Source of the DNA: SABI01 sp963678555
Lineage (GTDB): Bacteria > Spirochaetota > Spirochaetia > Sphaerochaetales > Sphaerochaetaceae
Direction of reading: 5' to 3'
NCBI GenBank assembly: GCA_963678555.2
Contig: CAXXJA010000002.1
Location: 1,116,001-1,180,000 of the forward strand
DNA length: 64,000 nt
Under the pieces are notes generated by a model, which did no database searches, was not told where the DNA came from, and was given only the letters and a program-made list of their open reading frames with translations. Of the stretch, positions 26,957 to 36,828 are shown one piece after another (the first letter of the stretch is position 1; each line of letters begins with the position of its first letter). The translations under genes were made by a program, and so were the position numbers.

Positions 26957-26982
26957 GCTGTTCTCCTGATATCTGATGTCTC

Positions 26983-27010
26983 ATTGTACCGGGAAATCGT
27001 AGGTGTACAA
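26983..27010 (-). promoter_or_regulatory. promoter candidate for the GNAT-IMPase-alaX operon
   Basis: TTGTAC (27005-27010), a 16-bp spacer and TACAAT (26983-26988) on the minus strand, ~27 bp before the start codon. The -10 is good; the -35 is weak. Confidence 0.4.
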
Positions 27011-27104
27011 GAGAAATCAGAGAAAAGAGGGGGAAACCGCCCGGTATACCGTCCAGAATTCTGCATTACTCACAGATCGAGTCTTTATAATCAGGTCAAC
27101 AGAC

Positions 27105-27134
27105 GGGCTGCCTCACCCTCAGGTGGAGCAGCCC
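27105..27134 (-). terminator. hairpin after the glycine betaine operon
   Basis: GGGCTGCCTCACC pairs with GGTGGAGCAGCCC (one bulge, 4-nt loop), 22 bp after the proW stop. No clear T tract follows on the minus strand, so it may be a terminator without a strong U tail or a 3'-protective hairpin. Confidence 0.55.
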
Positions 27135-27156
27135 CGTATAGTGCCTTCTCAGGTGG

Positions 27157-28008
27157 TCAGTTCGTAGTGTTCTTCTCGCTGAAGGAGTGGGTGATACGGT
27201 CTATGACTATTGCCAGGAAGACAATCGAGATACCGGCTTCGAACCCTCGTCCTACTTCGATCCTGCTAATCGAGAGAAGCACTTCCATTCCCAGACCCTT
27301 GGCTCCGATCATGGAACCTATCACGACCATCGCAAGCGCCATCATTGTCGTCTGATTGATACCGACCATGATGGAGGGCTTTGCCAGTGGAAGCTGCACA
27401 TCGAACAGAACCTGTCTGCTTGTAGCACCGAAAGCCTTTGCCGCCTCGAGCGCCTCTACATCCACAGTCCTGATACCGACATTCGTGAGACGAATGACAG
27501 GAGGCACGGCATAGATGATCGTTGCAAACATTGATGGGACCTTCCCCATTCCGAAAAACATCAATGCAGGAATCAGATAGACAAAGGAGGGCATCGTCTG
27601 CATAGCATCAAGGATCGGAGTGATGACTCTCTCAGCTTTGTCGCTTCGCGCCATCAGCACACCCGTAGGCAGACCTATCAGGAGAGAGAAGACTACCGAG
27701 GCGATCACAAGAGAGAGGGTGATCATCGCGAGGTCCCAGTATCCGAAGGAACCGATCAGCACCATCAGAATCATGAAGACTACGGCAGACTTCACACTGT
27801 TGAGAAGCTTCCAGCCTGCAAGACCTACAAGAAGGATGATGATGAACCAGGGTGTCGTGGTGAAGATCCACTCGAACGCATTGACAACAACAAGAATCAC
27901 TTCCCGGATGAATACGAATACCGGGTCGAGATGAGTCAGAAGCCAATCCATCACAGCATCAATCACCTCCGCCACGGGGAGTTTGAAGACATCGGGAAAA
28001 CTCATCAT
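27157..28008 (-). CDS. proW: glycine betaine/proline ABC transporter permease
   Basis: Membrane permease (283 aa) of an osmoprotectant importer. After an N-terminal periplasmic segment and a first span there are about five more membrane helices. The EAA loop is AAKAFGATSRQVLFDVQLPLA, and TMPSFVYLIPALMFFG is highly typical of ProW/OpuAB. Its start overlaps the proV stop by 4 bp (ATGA). Last gene of proX-proV-proW. Confidence 0.92.
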   Translation of the reverse strand: MMSFPDVFKLPVAEVIDAVMDWLLTHLDPVFVFIREVILVVVNAFEWIFTTTPWFIIILLVGLAGWKLLNSVKSAVVFMILMVLIGSFGYWDLAMITLSLVIASVVFSLLIGLPTGVLMARSDKAERVITPILDAMQTMPSFVYLIPALMFFGMGKVPSMFATIIYAVPPVIRLTNVGIRTVDVEALEAAKAFGATSRQVLFDVQLPLAKPSIMVGINQTTMMALAMVVIGSMIGAKGLGMEVLLSISRIEVGRGFEAGISIVFLAIVIDRITHSFSEKNTTN

Positions 28009-29261
28009 GAAGCACCTCCTTCTGCCATCGTAAGCGACTCGAAGATCTGATCAGCCGTGATACGACCGAGAAGCCGTCTCTTACCATCAATGACCGGGAT
28101 AGCAAAATTCGCTCTCACTGCTATCGGGAACAGTTCCTCGACCAGAATATCCTCGGTTACACTCTCCACTTCCAGTATCGATTGGTGAGGGATTTTCTTA
28201 AGGCCGGGCTCCTCTGCAATAAGGCGTTCAAGTTCCTTGCCCGTGACAACACCGAGAAACTCCCGCTTCTGGTTCACGACGAAACCGGCCTTCCGTTTCT
28301 CCTTGCGCATCAGAGTGAGAGCGGTCTTCGGACCCTCCCACGAATAGGTGATGAGCGGGACATCACCCATGATGGACCCTGCAGTAAGCACTTTGGCAGG
28401 AGAGGCATCCTGAACAAATTCCTCTACATACGCATCTGCGGGGTTGGTGACGATATCCTCGGGAGCCCCGACCTGCACGACTTCGCCATTCCTCATGATT
28501 GCAATCTGGTCACCGAGTTTCAGTGCCTCATGCAAGTCATGGGTGACGAAGATGATGGTCTTCTGCATCTTCGACTGCAGTTCTACGAGTTCATCCTGCA
28601 TTTGTCGTCTGATGAGGGGATCGAGTCCGCTGAACGGTTCATCCATCAGGAGTATTTCCGGATCATTTGCGAGGGCACGGGCAAGGCCTACCCGCTGCTG
28701 CATACCGCCGGACAGATTGGTCGGATAGTAGTCCTCCCAGCCTGTGAGACCGACAGTCTCCAGTACTTCCCTGGCTTTCTTATAGCGCTCTTCCTTGCTC
28801 ACACCCTTCACTTTCAGGCCGTAGGCGGCATTGTCAAGAACTGTCAGATGAGGAAGCAGTCCGTAATGCTGGAACACCATACCGAAGGTTTTTCGACGGA
28901 ACAGCATCAGCTCATCAGCGGTCATCTTCGTGATATCCTCACCGTTTATGACGATTGAACCTCTGGTGGTCTTGATAAGGCGGATAAGGGCTCTGATGAG
29001 CGTGGACTTACCACTTCCCGAGAGTCCCATGAGAATATAGAATTCTCCTTTCCTTACCTCGAGGTTGATATCCCGCATACCGACGATACAACCGGTCTCG
29101 CTCTGGATGTCATCCTTTGATTTGGCCAGAAGAGCCTTGTTCTGGAAGACTCTCCTGGGATCCTTTCCATAGATCTTCCAGAGATTCCGGATTGTGATCT
29201 GGACTTCCCGATGGTCGCCATTCTGGTGTTGAGATTCGTGTGTCTGCTCTTCCATAGCCAC
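28005..29261 (-). CDS. proV: glycine betaine/proline ABC transporter ATPase with CBS domains
   Basis: ATPase of 418 aa driving uptake. Walker A GLSGSGKST, the Q-loop region FGMVFQHYGLLPHLTV, signature NLSGGMQQRVGLARAL and Walker B ILLMDEPFSGLDPLIR are intact. From ~295 a pair of CBS domains (KAGFVVNQKREFLGVVTG; FAIPVIDGKRRLLGRITAD) follows, which in OpuA-type transporters senses ionic strength. Four bp after proX, overlapping proW. Confidence 0.93.
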   Translation of the reverse strand: MAMEEQTHESQHQNGDHREVQITIRNLWKIYGKDPRRVFQNKALLAKSKDDIQSETGCIVGMRDINLEVRKGEFYILMGLSGSGKSTLIRALIRLIKTTRGSIVINGEDITKMTADELMLFRRKTFGMVFQHYGLLPHLTVLDNAAYGLKVKGVSKEERYKKAREVLETVGLTGWEDYYPTNLSGGMQQRVGLARALANDPEILLMDEPFSGLDPLIRRQMQDELVELQSKMQKTIIFVTHDLHEALKLGDQIAIMRNGEVVQVGAPEDIVTNPADAYVEEFVQDASPAKVLTAGSIMGDVPLITYSWEGPKTALTLMRKEKRKAGFVVNQKREFLGVVTGKELERLIAEEPGLKKIPHQSILEVESVTEDILVEELFPIAVRANFAIPVIDGKRRLLGRITADQIFESLTMAEGGAS

Positions 29262-29265
29262 CTCT

Positions 29266-30216
29266 CTATTTGGAAGCGAGGGCGCTCTTCACCTTAGCCT
29301 GTATATCAGCGTCGACCCACTGAGTCCACACCTCTTCTTTGTTCTTGAGGAACCAGAGGGCAGTCTCTTCAGTCGTCCAATCGTTCTCATCCATCATTCT
29401 GAGGAATTCATTGTTGTCAGCGACACTCGTCTTGTACTTCTTCAGTATTTCAACAACTTCAGGAGCCTTCTGAGGAAGGTCCTTATGAATCAGTTTGTTC
29501 ACAAGAGCTGCAGGCCAGTAGGAATCTTCCAGAGCAACCATGTCGAGTTTTCCGAGCACTGCTGTAGGAGCCCAGTAGTAACCGACCCAGGCATCACCCT
29601 TGGTATAGGCACCGACCATCGTCCCGGCCAGAGCAGCTCCGCTGCCTGCGACCCCAAGGTTGAAGGTATCTTCAAGACCGTACTGTGCGAACATTTCCTC
29701 TGACCGTGTCATCTGAGACCATCCGGCCACTCCCCCGTATATGATTCCCTTGTTCTTATCTTCTGGATCCGTGAACAGATGTGCGTATCTGGGAAGATCG
29801 CTGATCGTCTTAAGGTCGGGAGCTGGAGCATCAGGTCCTTCAACCAGGTAACGGGGGACCCACCAGGCCTGAGGAGCATCCGGCATATTCTGTCCGAGAT
29901 CTATGATCTTTCCTGAGGCGATAGCCTTTTCATAGACATCCATAAAGTTTGAATGCCACGATTCCATATCCACATCAACATCACCCTGAGAAAGTCCGTT
30001 AAGAATCGGCAGAGTATCTCCGGGAACAAATTCTGCAGCATATCCTTCAAGACCGTTCTCGATAATGAAGGCCATTATCCTGTTGTGAACCTGAACCGAG
30101 TCCCAGGATACGTCTCCGAACGTGACAGTTGTAACATCAGTTTCACCCTCACCTCCGGCAAACACAGCAACTGAAGCCATAAGCAAAACAGTGAATAAAA
30201 GTAGCAATTTTTTCAT
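29266..30216 (-). CDS. proX: glycine betaine/proline-binding protein
   Basis: Exported OpuAC-family binding protein of 316 aa. The signal peptide LLLLFTVLLMASVAVFA ends in FAGGEGE. Trp-rich segments (MESWHSNFMDVYEKA, WWVPRYLVEG, AWVGYYWAPTA) fit the aromatic cage that binds quaternary amines. First gene of the operon, with AAGGAGAATATTC before the ATG and a TATAAT box ~30 bp upstream. Confidence 0.92.
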   Translation of the reverse strand: MKKLLLLFTVLLMASVAVFAGGEGETDVTTVTFGDVSWDSVQVHNRIMAFIIENGLEGYAAEFVPGDTLPILNGLSQGDVDVDMESWHSNFMDVYEKAIASGKIIDLGQNMPDAPQAWWVPRYLVEGPDAPAPDLKTISDLPRYAHLFTDPEDKNKGIIYGGVAGWSQMTRSEEMFAQYGLEDTFNLGVAGSGAALAGTMVGAYTKGDAWVGYYWAPTAVLGKLDMVALEDSYWPAALVNKLIHKDLPQKAPEVVEILKKYKTSVADNNEFLRMMDENDWTTEETALWFLKNKEEVWTQWVDADIQAKVKSALASK

Positions 30217-30577
30217 ATGAATATTCTCCTTGTTTGTAGATTATTATACTATCCATGGTAAAAGAGATGCTCGCTGCATGTCAAGGACTTAAAAACACTT
30301 ATGGGATACATATGTATAGCATATACAACTTATCTCCATATTTAATATGCACATATTAATTTTACTTTAGTTCAGCATCTCTTTAAAAACACCTTATCTG
30401 CTACCGGAAATACACGGGTCTACGAGCTACCGCTCAACCCAAACAAGGAAATTTTTGTCTTTGGTAGCGTGACATAATAAGGCTATAACAGTCCAGAGGA
30501 ACAGAGCTGAAACAGCAGGATACGGAAACAGTAGTACGGCCCCACACGTGAGATGACTGCACTTCTTATGTCACATT
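30217..30577 (-). promoter_or_regulatory. upstream region of the osmoprotectant operon
   Basis: 360 bp without a gene. A perfect TATAAT -10 lies at 30243-30248 (minus strand) with no good -35 at 17 bp, which suits an activator- or supercoiling-dependent osmotic promoter. The far part contains GCTACC...GGTAGC (stem ~35 nt apart, near 30432-30470) of unknown role. Confidence 0.5.
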
Positions 30578-31411
30578 TTAGAATAGCTCATCCTCATCAG
30601 AGACAGCACGTGTTTTACGTATCAGAGTGATCAGAATCACTAGAGCCAGAAGAGCAAGAACAATCAGGGCAGTGCGGGCAAGAACAGCATGCTGCATATC
30701 CTCACGGTATCGGTTGAAGATTCCCCATAATGCCCACAGGCCGACAGATGATATCCACAGATCCTTGTACACCGAGGTCAGTACCGCATAGACCAGTGAG
30801 ACGGCGATCATCGTACCTATCGTGATCTCGGTCGCATAGGTATCATAGAGCATCGGAGCAAAGGACGAGAAGATAGAGGTCAGGTTTACCGCAGTTGCTA
30901 CCATGATCCATCCCAGGTACATCGAGACCGGAAGGAGCACAAGAATCCGTTCACTCAGGAACTCACTCTCCCTCTGAACCGTGCGATACAGTGACACCAG
31001 AGCCATAAGCAGAAGGAGCATGACGATTCCACTTGCCGTGATGTAGCGGTACAGATAATGCCAGCTGAACAGCCACAGAATATTCAGCAGATGGACCGGT
31101 ATGAGGGCAAACCCGATTCCTTCCAGGATATCACCTCTATTCTGACTGAGCGACACGACCCACTGGTAGATCTGATTGAGGATGAGAAGGGCATAGATTA
31201 CGCCCCAGATGGCGAAGGTTCCCGGGGAGGGGACTACCATGTTGACGTAGAAATCAGAAATCTCTTTGATACGAAGGCCGTTCATGGGCAGGGTTTGAGA
31301 AAGGATGTTCACAATCAGCACAGATATCAGAGAAAGAGAGTTAACCGAGACCAGGAGGACTCTTCTCTGTCCTATGTGCCGGTGAACCGGATGGTTTCTT
31401 TGCGCCTTCAT
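30578..31411 (-). CDS. TspO/MBR-related tryptophan-rich sensory-type membrane protein
   Basis: Polytopic membrane protein of 277 aa with about seven hydrophobic segments. The motif ISDFYVNMVVPSPGTFAIWGVIYALL and the following NQIYQW are typical of the long TspO-related family. Function in bacteria is unsettled (tetrapyrrole or stress signalling). Start 31411 (MKAQRNHP) is inferred; an in-frame TTG at 31447 lacks a ribosome site. The start codon lies inside a 9-bp inverted repeat. It follows the rhamnosidase gene by ~90 bp. Confidence 0.75.
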   Translation of the reverse strand: MKAQRNHPVHRHIGQRRVLLVSVNSLSLISVLIVNILSQTLPMNGLRIKEISDFYVNMVVPSPGTFAIWGVIYALLILNQIYQWVVSLSQNRGDILEGIGFALIPVHLLNILWLFSWHYLYRYITASGIVMLLLLMALVSLYRTVQRESEFLSERILVLLPVSMYLGWIMVATAVNLTSIFSSFAPMLYDTYATEITIGTMIAVSLVYAVLTSVYKDLWISSVGLWALWGIFNRYREDMQHAVLARTALIVLALLALVILITLIRKTRAVSDEDELF

Positions 31412-31434
31412 ACCCTGTATGATATCAGGGTATG
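31409..31434 (-). promoter_or_regulatory. inverted repeat covering the TspO-like start codon
   Basis: CATACCCTG (31409-31417) and its exact complement (31426-31434), with an 8-nt spacer. In the mRNA the AUG would be paired in the stem, suggesting translational control or a DNA operator. Confidence 0.5.
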
Positions 31435-31502
31435 CTTTACATATCAAAGGAAAAACAGTTCTGTACAGTCACCGGGTTTTCCGGTACGGATGACTCTGCC
31501 TG

Positions 31503-34172
31503 TCAGAGTGTATAGCGGATACAGTAGGTACCTGATCCGGTTTCCGCCTCAAGCATCTCACCCTGCCTCGCAAAATCAAGTCCGTCACCGTCTACAAGTA
31601 CAGCGCCGTCCAATAGACGAATGGAGGAACTCGTGTTTGCAGGAATCGAGACCGTGAGTGTCACGATGCTCTTTCCCGTTCCGGTATCCACCTTCCACGC
31701 TGAACTCACCTCTCCGTAGATGGATCGGAAGCTCCCGCGGACCCAGGTAAGATTTCCACCGATCCTCGGTGCGATGATACTGTGCCTGTAGGCGGGGGAA
31801 GCCTCATCAATCTCAAGACCCGCCACTACCCGGTACAGCCACTCACCGATGGCACCGTAGGCGTAGTGATTGAAGGAGTTCATATCGGGTGACCACATCG
31901 ACCCATCCGGCCTGATACCATCCCAATGCTCCCAGATCGTTGTCGCTCCCTTCTTCACCTGATACAGCCAGGAGGGAAAGTCCTCTTTGAGAAGCAGATC
32001 ATAGGCTTCCTCGAGTGCACCGTTTGCGCTGAGTGCATGGGTGAAATAGGGAGTACCGACAAACCCCGTCACGAGGTGCCCGTTCTCCTTCTCAAGCAGT
32101 TTTTTCAGTCGCTCAAGCGTCTTTGCCCGGTGGACCTCAGGGACAAGGTTGAAGTGGAGCGCAAGAATATGTGCGGTCTGTGTCTGTGCAGTCATCTCGC
32201 CGTCCTCTGTAAAGAACGTGGAACGAAACGTACTGATGATATCCCTCTGAAGCGACTCATACTCATCGGCAACGGTGTCTTTTCCCAGCACACGTGCTAT
32301 CTTCACAAACAGCCCGGTGGAGTAGGCATAGTAGGCTGTGCAGGTCAGGTCGTTCGGAGTAGCACCGAAGTAGCTCCCTTCTTCCGCGTCAAGTGCGACC
32401 CAGTCACCGAACTGCAGTCTGTAGTTCCAGATATGTCCTTCACTGTGGGTCCTCATGAAGTCGATCCACCCCTTCATGCTGTCCCACTGGCGGGAGAGGA
32501 TCTCGGTATCACCGTGAGTGAGATACATCACCCAGGGGTTGACCACCGCGGCATCACCCCAGGCTGCGGCGGAATGGGTTCCGTTCTTCAACATGGGGTT
32601 TTCAACGGGATATTTGTTGAGTACATCGGGGACAACGTGTCCGACTCCTCCTATCACAGCCTGATCGAGTGCAAGATCCCGCAGCCACTTACTGAAGAAA
32701 GCATAACTGTTGACGTTGAAGCTCGCTGTCCTGCAGAAGATCTGTGCATCACCTGTCCACCCGAGCCGCTCATCTCTCTGCGGACAGTCGGTCGGTATAT
32801 CGACGAAATTGCTCTTCAGGCCCCATTCAATATTGTGCTGAAGTTGATTGAGATCAGGATTGGAACACTCGAACGAGCCGGTCTTCTCCATATCCGAGTA
32901 GATCGCGTACGCTCTGAAGCCATCCAGATCACTTCGTCCGGGGAACGATTCCACATGGATGAATCGGAACCCGAAAAAGGTGAAATGGGGTCGGTAGATG
33001 AACGGCCTGTCATCCTTCAGGGTATACATGATTCTCTGCTGTGCGCTTCTCAGGTTATCGGTGTAGACATTTCCATCTCTGTCGAGAACCTCGAACATTC
33101 TGAGAACGACAGTATCCCCCTCTTTCCCCACTCCCCTGATCTCCACTAGAGCAGACATGTTCTGACCGAAATCAATGACCCGCTCACCTTTCGGGGTTGT
33201 GAAGGCACGTGTCGGCGCCATACACTCATGAAGGGTCACGGGAGAGCCGACCTGTGCCTCGATTCTCTTCGAGGTACAGGGAGTACTCCGTACGCTCATC
33301 CACCGGGTATCATCAAATCCCGGTTCATTCCACCCATCCTGTTCCAGCCTCGCATCATAGGTCTCACCGTCATACAGCTGTGCATTGAGTACAGGAGAAT
33401 AATCGCCCTTCCAGTCGGCATCTGTAATCACCGTCTGTGTCGTGCCATCCGTATACGTGACAAGGAGTGTGAGCGATAGAGCCGCATACTCCCCGTAAAA
33501 GTTGTGGATGAGAAGAAAGGAGAGTGTGGATTTGTACCAGCCGGCTCCCAGATGTGCTCCGATGACATTCTCTCCCCCGGTGAGAAAGTCACGTACATCA
33601 TAGCTCTGGTACTGGAGTCGCTCGTCGTAGGAGGTCCACCCGGGAGCCAGTTCATCTGTAGAAACCCGCTTCCCGTTGAGGTGAAGCTGATAGTTACCCT
33701 GGGCTGTTGAGTATATTACGGCCGATGCTATCTCTTTTTCCAACGAAAACCTACGTCGAATATAGGTACCCCGGGCCTTCATAACATCCTCGGGACCCTC
33801 GACCGTGATGAATTGATCCATAAGGCTCTGTGGGTCCTCGAGACCGCCTATCATCTTCGCAGGAGGACTGAAGGCACTGAGAAGATCATCCTCGGTATCA
33901 GAGGAAGTCACTACTCGGACCCTGACCCAGTAGATCCTGCCCTGTCGAGGAATGAAATCATCGACTCTCACATGAGCTGAGCACTCCCCGGCAACAAGAC
34001 CGGTGTCATACAGCACTTCACTGAAAGTCTCTTCTCCGGCGATCTGCACCTGATATGCTCTCTGCACACAATTCCTGCCACACGATCCGATAACCCAGGA
34101 AAACAGCGGGGACTCGGTAATTCCGGTGGCCGCAGGTAAAAAGTTGATTGATACTGCCTGTACTGAAGCCAT
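31503..34172 (-). CDS. alpha-L-rhamnosidase (GH78)
   Basis: Inverting glycosidase of 889 aa that releases terminal L-rhamnose from plant or bacterial glycans. An N-terminal beta-sandwich (PLFSWVIGS...YQVQIA) leads to the rhamnosidase N module (LHLNGKRVSTDELAPGWTSY). The catalytic (alpha/alpha)6 barrel has DIPTDCPQRDERLGWTGD (general acid region) and FNHYAYGAIGEWLYR, and a C-terminal beta domain follows. No signal peptide, so substrates are probably imported oligosaccharides. Start 34172 has AAGGAG 8 nt upstream; a GTG at 34181 is less likely. Third gene after isomerase and aldolase. Confidence 0.93.
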   Translation of the reverse strand: MASVQAVSINFLPAATGITESPLFSWVIGSCGRNCVQRAYQVQIAGEETFSEVLYDTGLVAGECSAHVRVDDFIPRQGRIYWVRVRVVTSSDTEDDLLSAFSPPAKMIGGLEDPQSLMDQFITVEGPEDVMKARGTYIRRRFSLEKEIASAVIYSTAQGNYQLHLNGKRVSTDELAPGWTSYDERLQYQSYDVRDFLTGGENVIGAHLGAGWYKSTLSFLLIHNFYGEYAALSLTLLVTYTDGTTQTVITDADWKGDYSPVLNAQLYDGETYDARLEQDGWNEPGFDDTRWMSVRSTPCTSKRIEAQVGSPVTLHECMAPTRAFTTPKGERVIDFGQNMSALVEIRGVGKEGDTVVLRMFEVLDRDGNVYTDNLRSAQQRIMYTLKDDRPFIYRPHFTFFGFRFIHVESFPGRSDLDGFRAYAIYSDMEKTGSFECSNPDLNQLQHNIEWGLKSNFVDIPTDCPQRDERLGWTGDAQIFCRTASFNVNSYAFFSKWLRDLALDQAVIGGVGHVVPDVLNKYPVENPMLKNGTHSAAAWGDAAVVNPWVMYLTHGDTEILSRQWDSMKGWIDFMRTHSEGHIWNYRLQFGDWVALDAEEGSYFGATPNDLTCTAYYAYSTGLFVKIARVLGKDTVADEYESLQRDIISTFRSTFFTEDGEMTAQTQTAHILALHFNLVPEVHRAKTLERLKKLLEKENGHLVTGFVGTPYFTHALSANGALEEAYDLLLKEDFPSWLYQVKKGATTIWEHWDGIRPDGSMWSPDMNSFNHYAYGAIGEWLYRVVAGLEIDEASPAYRHSIIAPRIGGNLTWVRGSFRSIYGEVSSAWKVDTGTGKSIVTLTVSIPANTSSSIRLLDGAVLVDGDGLDFARQGEMLEAETGSGTYCIRYTL

Positions 34173-34338
34173 AACGGGCACTCCTTCGATCTGTTCGTAT
34201 AGATAGAGATAACCGGGCGAGATTCACCCTCACAGGGTACTCACCGCGACAGGTCACGATGATGCTGGATTTCAGGTGCATGGATCGATGTCTGAACCGG
34301 CACCTGTGCACCAGCACGTGCACGGGGATCCCTGCGTC

Positions 34339-35451
34339 TCACTGTGCCACCTTTGCCCGGTAGTTCTCCACCTCCCAGTCTCGTATGAAATCGATGTACT
34401 GCTGTTCCATGAACCTCGGACCGCCGAAACTCTCGGTAAAGACAGCTACCTTGATTGTATCGATGAACAGGGTCAATGCCCTTGAACTGGACGCGAACGC
34501 ACCGAGTTTTTCCACAAGGACGATCCTGGGAAGCACCCCATGCTCCTGTCTGAATTGTCCGATCAGGACATTGATGTCCGCAGCAGGATCCCGGGAGAGG
34601 GGGACCTGAGAGGGAATCCACAGGGGCGCAACTCCACTGTAGACGATATGATCGGGAGTGTAGGAGGATCGAATGGGGTACGAACGTTCATAGCTCTCAA
34701 GATAATGACTCAGCTCCCTGTTGACCATAAAGGACCATCCATCCGCTGAGGGAAGATTGGAGGCGAGGGCTTCTTTGATGATATCGACGTTGCTTTCCGA
34801 GAAACTGACCGTCGAGAAATCAGGGCGCCGCACGAGCGACCTGGACAGTGTGGTCATGATCCTGTCATAGGAGGCTCTGATACCGTCAGCGGTATCGGCG
34901 GAAATGAACACTCCGTGATTCTGAAGGAAGATCACCTTCGCTGAGGTTCCAAACTCCTCGGCATACGTCTTCTGAAGAGCCCGTATCACGGAGGCAAGGA
35001 TGAAGCCGGGATGAGTGATCGGCACCCACAGTGCATCGGGAAAGAGGGTCTTCATTCCCTCGCCGGCCGACCGGGAGCAGGTCAGACCGTTCACGATCGC
35101 AGGATGAAGGTGAACGACATAGCGCTCAGGCAGCAGGGCATGCAGAAGAGCCTCCACGCTCGGGCGCGCAGTCTCTCCCTCCTCCCGTGCATCCATCATG
35201 ATCTGCAGGATACCCTTCTCCCGCTCACTCTCCTGCTCGGGAAGAGAGGCATCCCACATCCTCGAGAGAGCCTTCATACTCATCTTCACGAACCCCTCCG
35301 CGCCGATCGACTTCAGGGAGTAACCCGAGGCCTTCACGTAGAGTGTGTCACCGTCTTTGACACTGGTATTCCCTCCACCGAGAAGGACATACCGCTCATC
35401 TGCACCGTACTCATGAGAGAGCTTCAGAAGATCGTCTACCAGTGTGCTCAT
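34339..35451 (-). CDS. class II aldolase, probable rhamnulose-1-phosphate aldolase
   Basis: Zn-dependent aldolase of 370 aa, predicted to split L-rhamnulose 1-phosphate into DHAP and L-lactaldehyde. Motifs: GGGNTSVKD at the N-terminus, the metal ligands in HLHPAIVNG and QNHGVF. It aligns best with the aldolase half of the bifunctional rhamnulose-phosphate aldolase/lactaldehyde dehydrogenase family, ending at FGGPRFMEQQYIDFIRDWEV, with no dehydrogenase half. Coupled to the isomerase gene by a 4-bp ATGA overlap. Specificity is inferred from neighbours. Confidence 0.82.
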   Translation of the reverse strand: MSTLVDDLLKLSHEYGADERYVLLGGGNTSVKDGDTLYVKASGYSLKSIGAEGFVKMSMKALSRMWDASLPEQESEREKGILQIMMDAREEGETARPSVEALLHALLPERYVVHLHPAIVNGLTCSRSAGEGMKTLFPDALWVPITHPGFILASVIRALQKTYAEEFGTSAKVIFLQNHGVFISADTADGIRASYDRIMTTLSRSLVRRPDFSTVSFSESNVDIIKEALASNLPSADGWSFMVNRELSHYLESYERSYPIRSSYTPDHIVYSGVAPLWIPSQVPLSRDPAADINVLIGQFRQEHGVLPRIVLVEKLGAFASSSRALTLFIDTIKVAVFTESFGGPRFMEQQYIDFIRDWEVENYRAKVAQ

Positions 35452-36716
35452 ACCTTGACTCTCCCCCGCACGCTCACCACATTCCGTTCATGATCTTCTA
35501 TGGACTTGATCACCTCGAAATCATCCACCATACCGTTGACTCTGAGATACTCGTTGTACACATCACCGAACGGCAGGGTCGAGAGGGCTTCATAGAGAGC
35601 AAGCTTCTGGGCACCCATAGATTGCTCCTCATAGCTTTTCAGACGGTCCAGTGGTTCGAGCATGGCAGCGAGGAGAGCCTTATGGAGGGAACGTGCACCG
35701 ACGACATATGCGCCGATCCGGTTGATCGAGGCATCGAAGAAATCGAGACCGATGTGAACCTTACGGATCATGCCTGACCGCACCAGTTCGCGTGCGACGT
35801 TCTTCACCTTGTCAGTGGTGAGTACAACGTGGTCGGAGTCCCAATGGATCGGACGGGAGATATGAAGGAGCATCTCGTCGTGAAACAGGAGTATGGATGA
35901 AATCTTGTCGGATATATCCTCTTCGGTGTGAAAGTGACCCATGTCGATACAGACCATCTTGTCATGATGCGCCGCGTAGTTCATATAGAACTCGTGCGAA
36001 CCGACAACAAAGGATTCACTTCCGATACCGAACAGTTTCGTCTCCACTGCATCCCTCATATGTTCGCTGGAATACTCAGTGGAGAAAATCTCATCGAGAG
36101 AGTCCTTCAGGATCGCACGATGTCCCATCCTGTCAAAGGCGATATCCTTCATGCCGTCGGGGATCCACGTGTTGAGGATACAGGGACTCTTCAGTTCACG
36201 CCCGATGTGAGCTGCAATTCTCCTGCATCTTTTAGCATGATTTATCCAGAACGTTCTGATCTCTGGATCCTTGCTCGAAAGGGTAAATCCATCATCAGCC
36301 ATGGGATGACTGAAGAAGGTGCCGTTGAAATCAATTCCTATGCCCAGGTTCTTCGCCCAGCTGATCCAGGAGTCGAAGTGAGAGGGCTCGATCGCATCCC
36401 GGTCGACGAAGACTCCACCGAAATCGCCGTAGGAGGCATGGAGATTGAGACGCTTCGTCCCGGGAACCAGAGAGAAGACCCGTTCTAGATCAGAGCGCAA
36501 TTCTTCAATATTCCTTGCCTTACCCGGGTGGTTACCGGTAGCCTGAATACCTCCACCGGCGAGAACGGCTCCTTCATGCTCGAAGCCTCCGACATCATCG
36601 GCCTGCCAGCAGTGGATGGAAATCGGGATCTCACAGAGTGTCCGTATCACCTCATCGGTATCAACACCGATGGCGGCATACAGGTTCCGTGCTGCAGAGT
36701 AGCGGTCAGTATTCAT
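35448..36716 (-). CDS. rhaA: L-rhamnose isomerase
   Basis: Metal-dependent ketol isomerase (422 aa) converting L-rhamnose to L-rhamnulose. ISIHCWQADDVGGFE, GIQATGNHPGKARN and LNLHASYGDFGG match the family, and conserved Glu/Asp/His metal ligands are present in FVVGSHEFYMNYA and CIDMGHFHTEE. GGAGG precedes the ATG at 36716. First gene of the rhamnose operon, divergent from the AraC regulator; its promoter lacks a good -35, as expected for an activated promoter. Confidence 0.93.
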   Translation of the reverse strand: MNTDRYSAARNLYAAIGVDTDEVIRTLCEIPISIHCWQADDVGGFEHEGAVLAGGGIQATGNHPGKARNIEELRSDLERVFSLVPGTKRLNLHASYGDFGGVFVDRDAIEPSHFDSWISWAKNLGIGIDFNGTFFSHPMADDGFTLSSKDPEIRTFWINHAKRCRRIAAHIGRELKSPCILNTWIPDGMKDIAFDRMGHRAILKDSLDEIFSTEYSSEHMRDAVETKLFGIGSESFVVGSHEFYMNYAAHHDKMVCIDMGHFHTEEDISDKISSILLFHDEMLLHISRPIHWDSDHVVLTTDKVKNVARELVRSGMIRKVHIGLDFFDASINRIGAYVVGARSLHKALLAAMLEPLDRLKSYEEQSMGAQKLALYEALSTLPFGDVYNEYLRVNGMVDDFEVIKSIEDHERNVVSVRGRVKV

Positions 36717-36789
36717 AGCATCCTCCATACATCGTTTCATCATACGTTACATGATGGCTCCATTCTACGAGGTAAACAGGAAATCCGCC

Positions 36790-36818
36790 TTGACAAAGAT
36801 GTCATTTTTTAGCATGAT
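36790..36818 (+). promoter_or_regulatory. promoter of the AraC-type regulator
   Basis: TTGACA (36790-36795), 17 bp, CATGAT (36813-36818). The predicted +1 (~36825) is only about 4 nt before the ATG at 36829, so the message would be nearly leaderless. Confidence 0.6.
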
Positions 36819-36828
36819 ACTATCAAAT

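Noticed and set aside
31926..33149. 407-codon open frame on the plus strand
   Set aside because: It lies wholly opposite the well-supported GH78 rhamnosidase and has no family resemblance or ribosome site; a codon-bias shadow.
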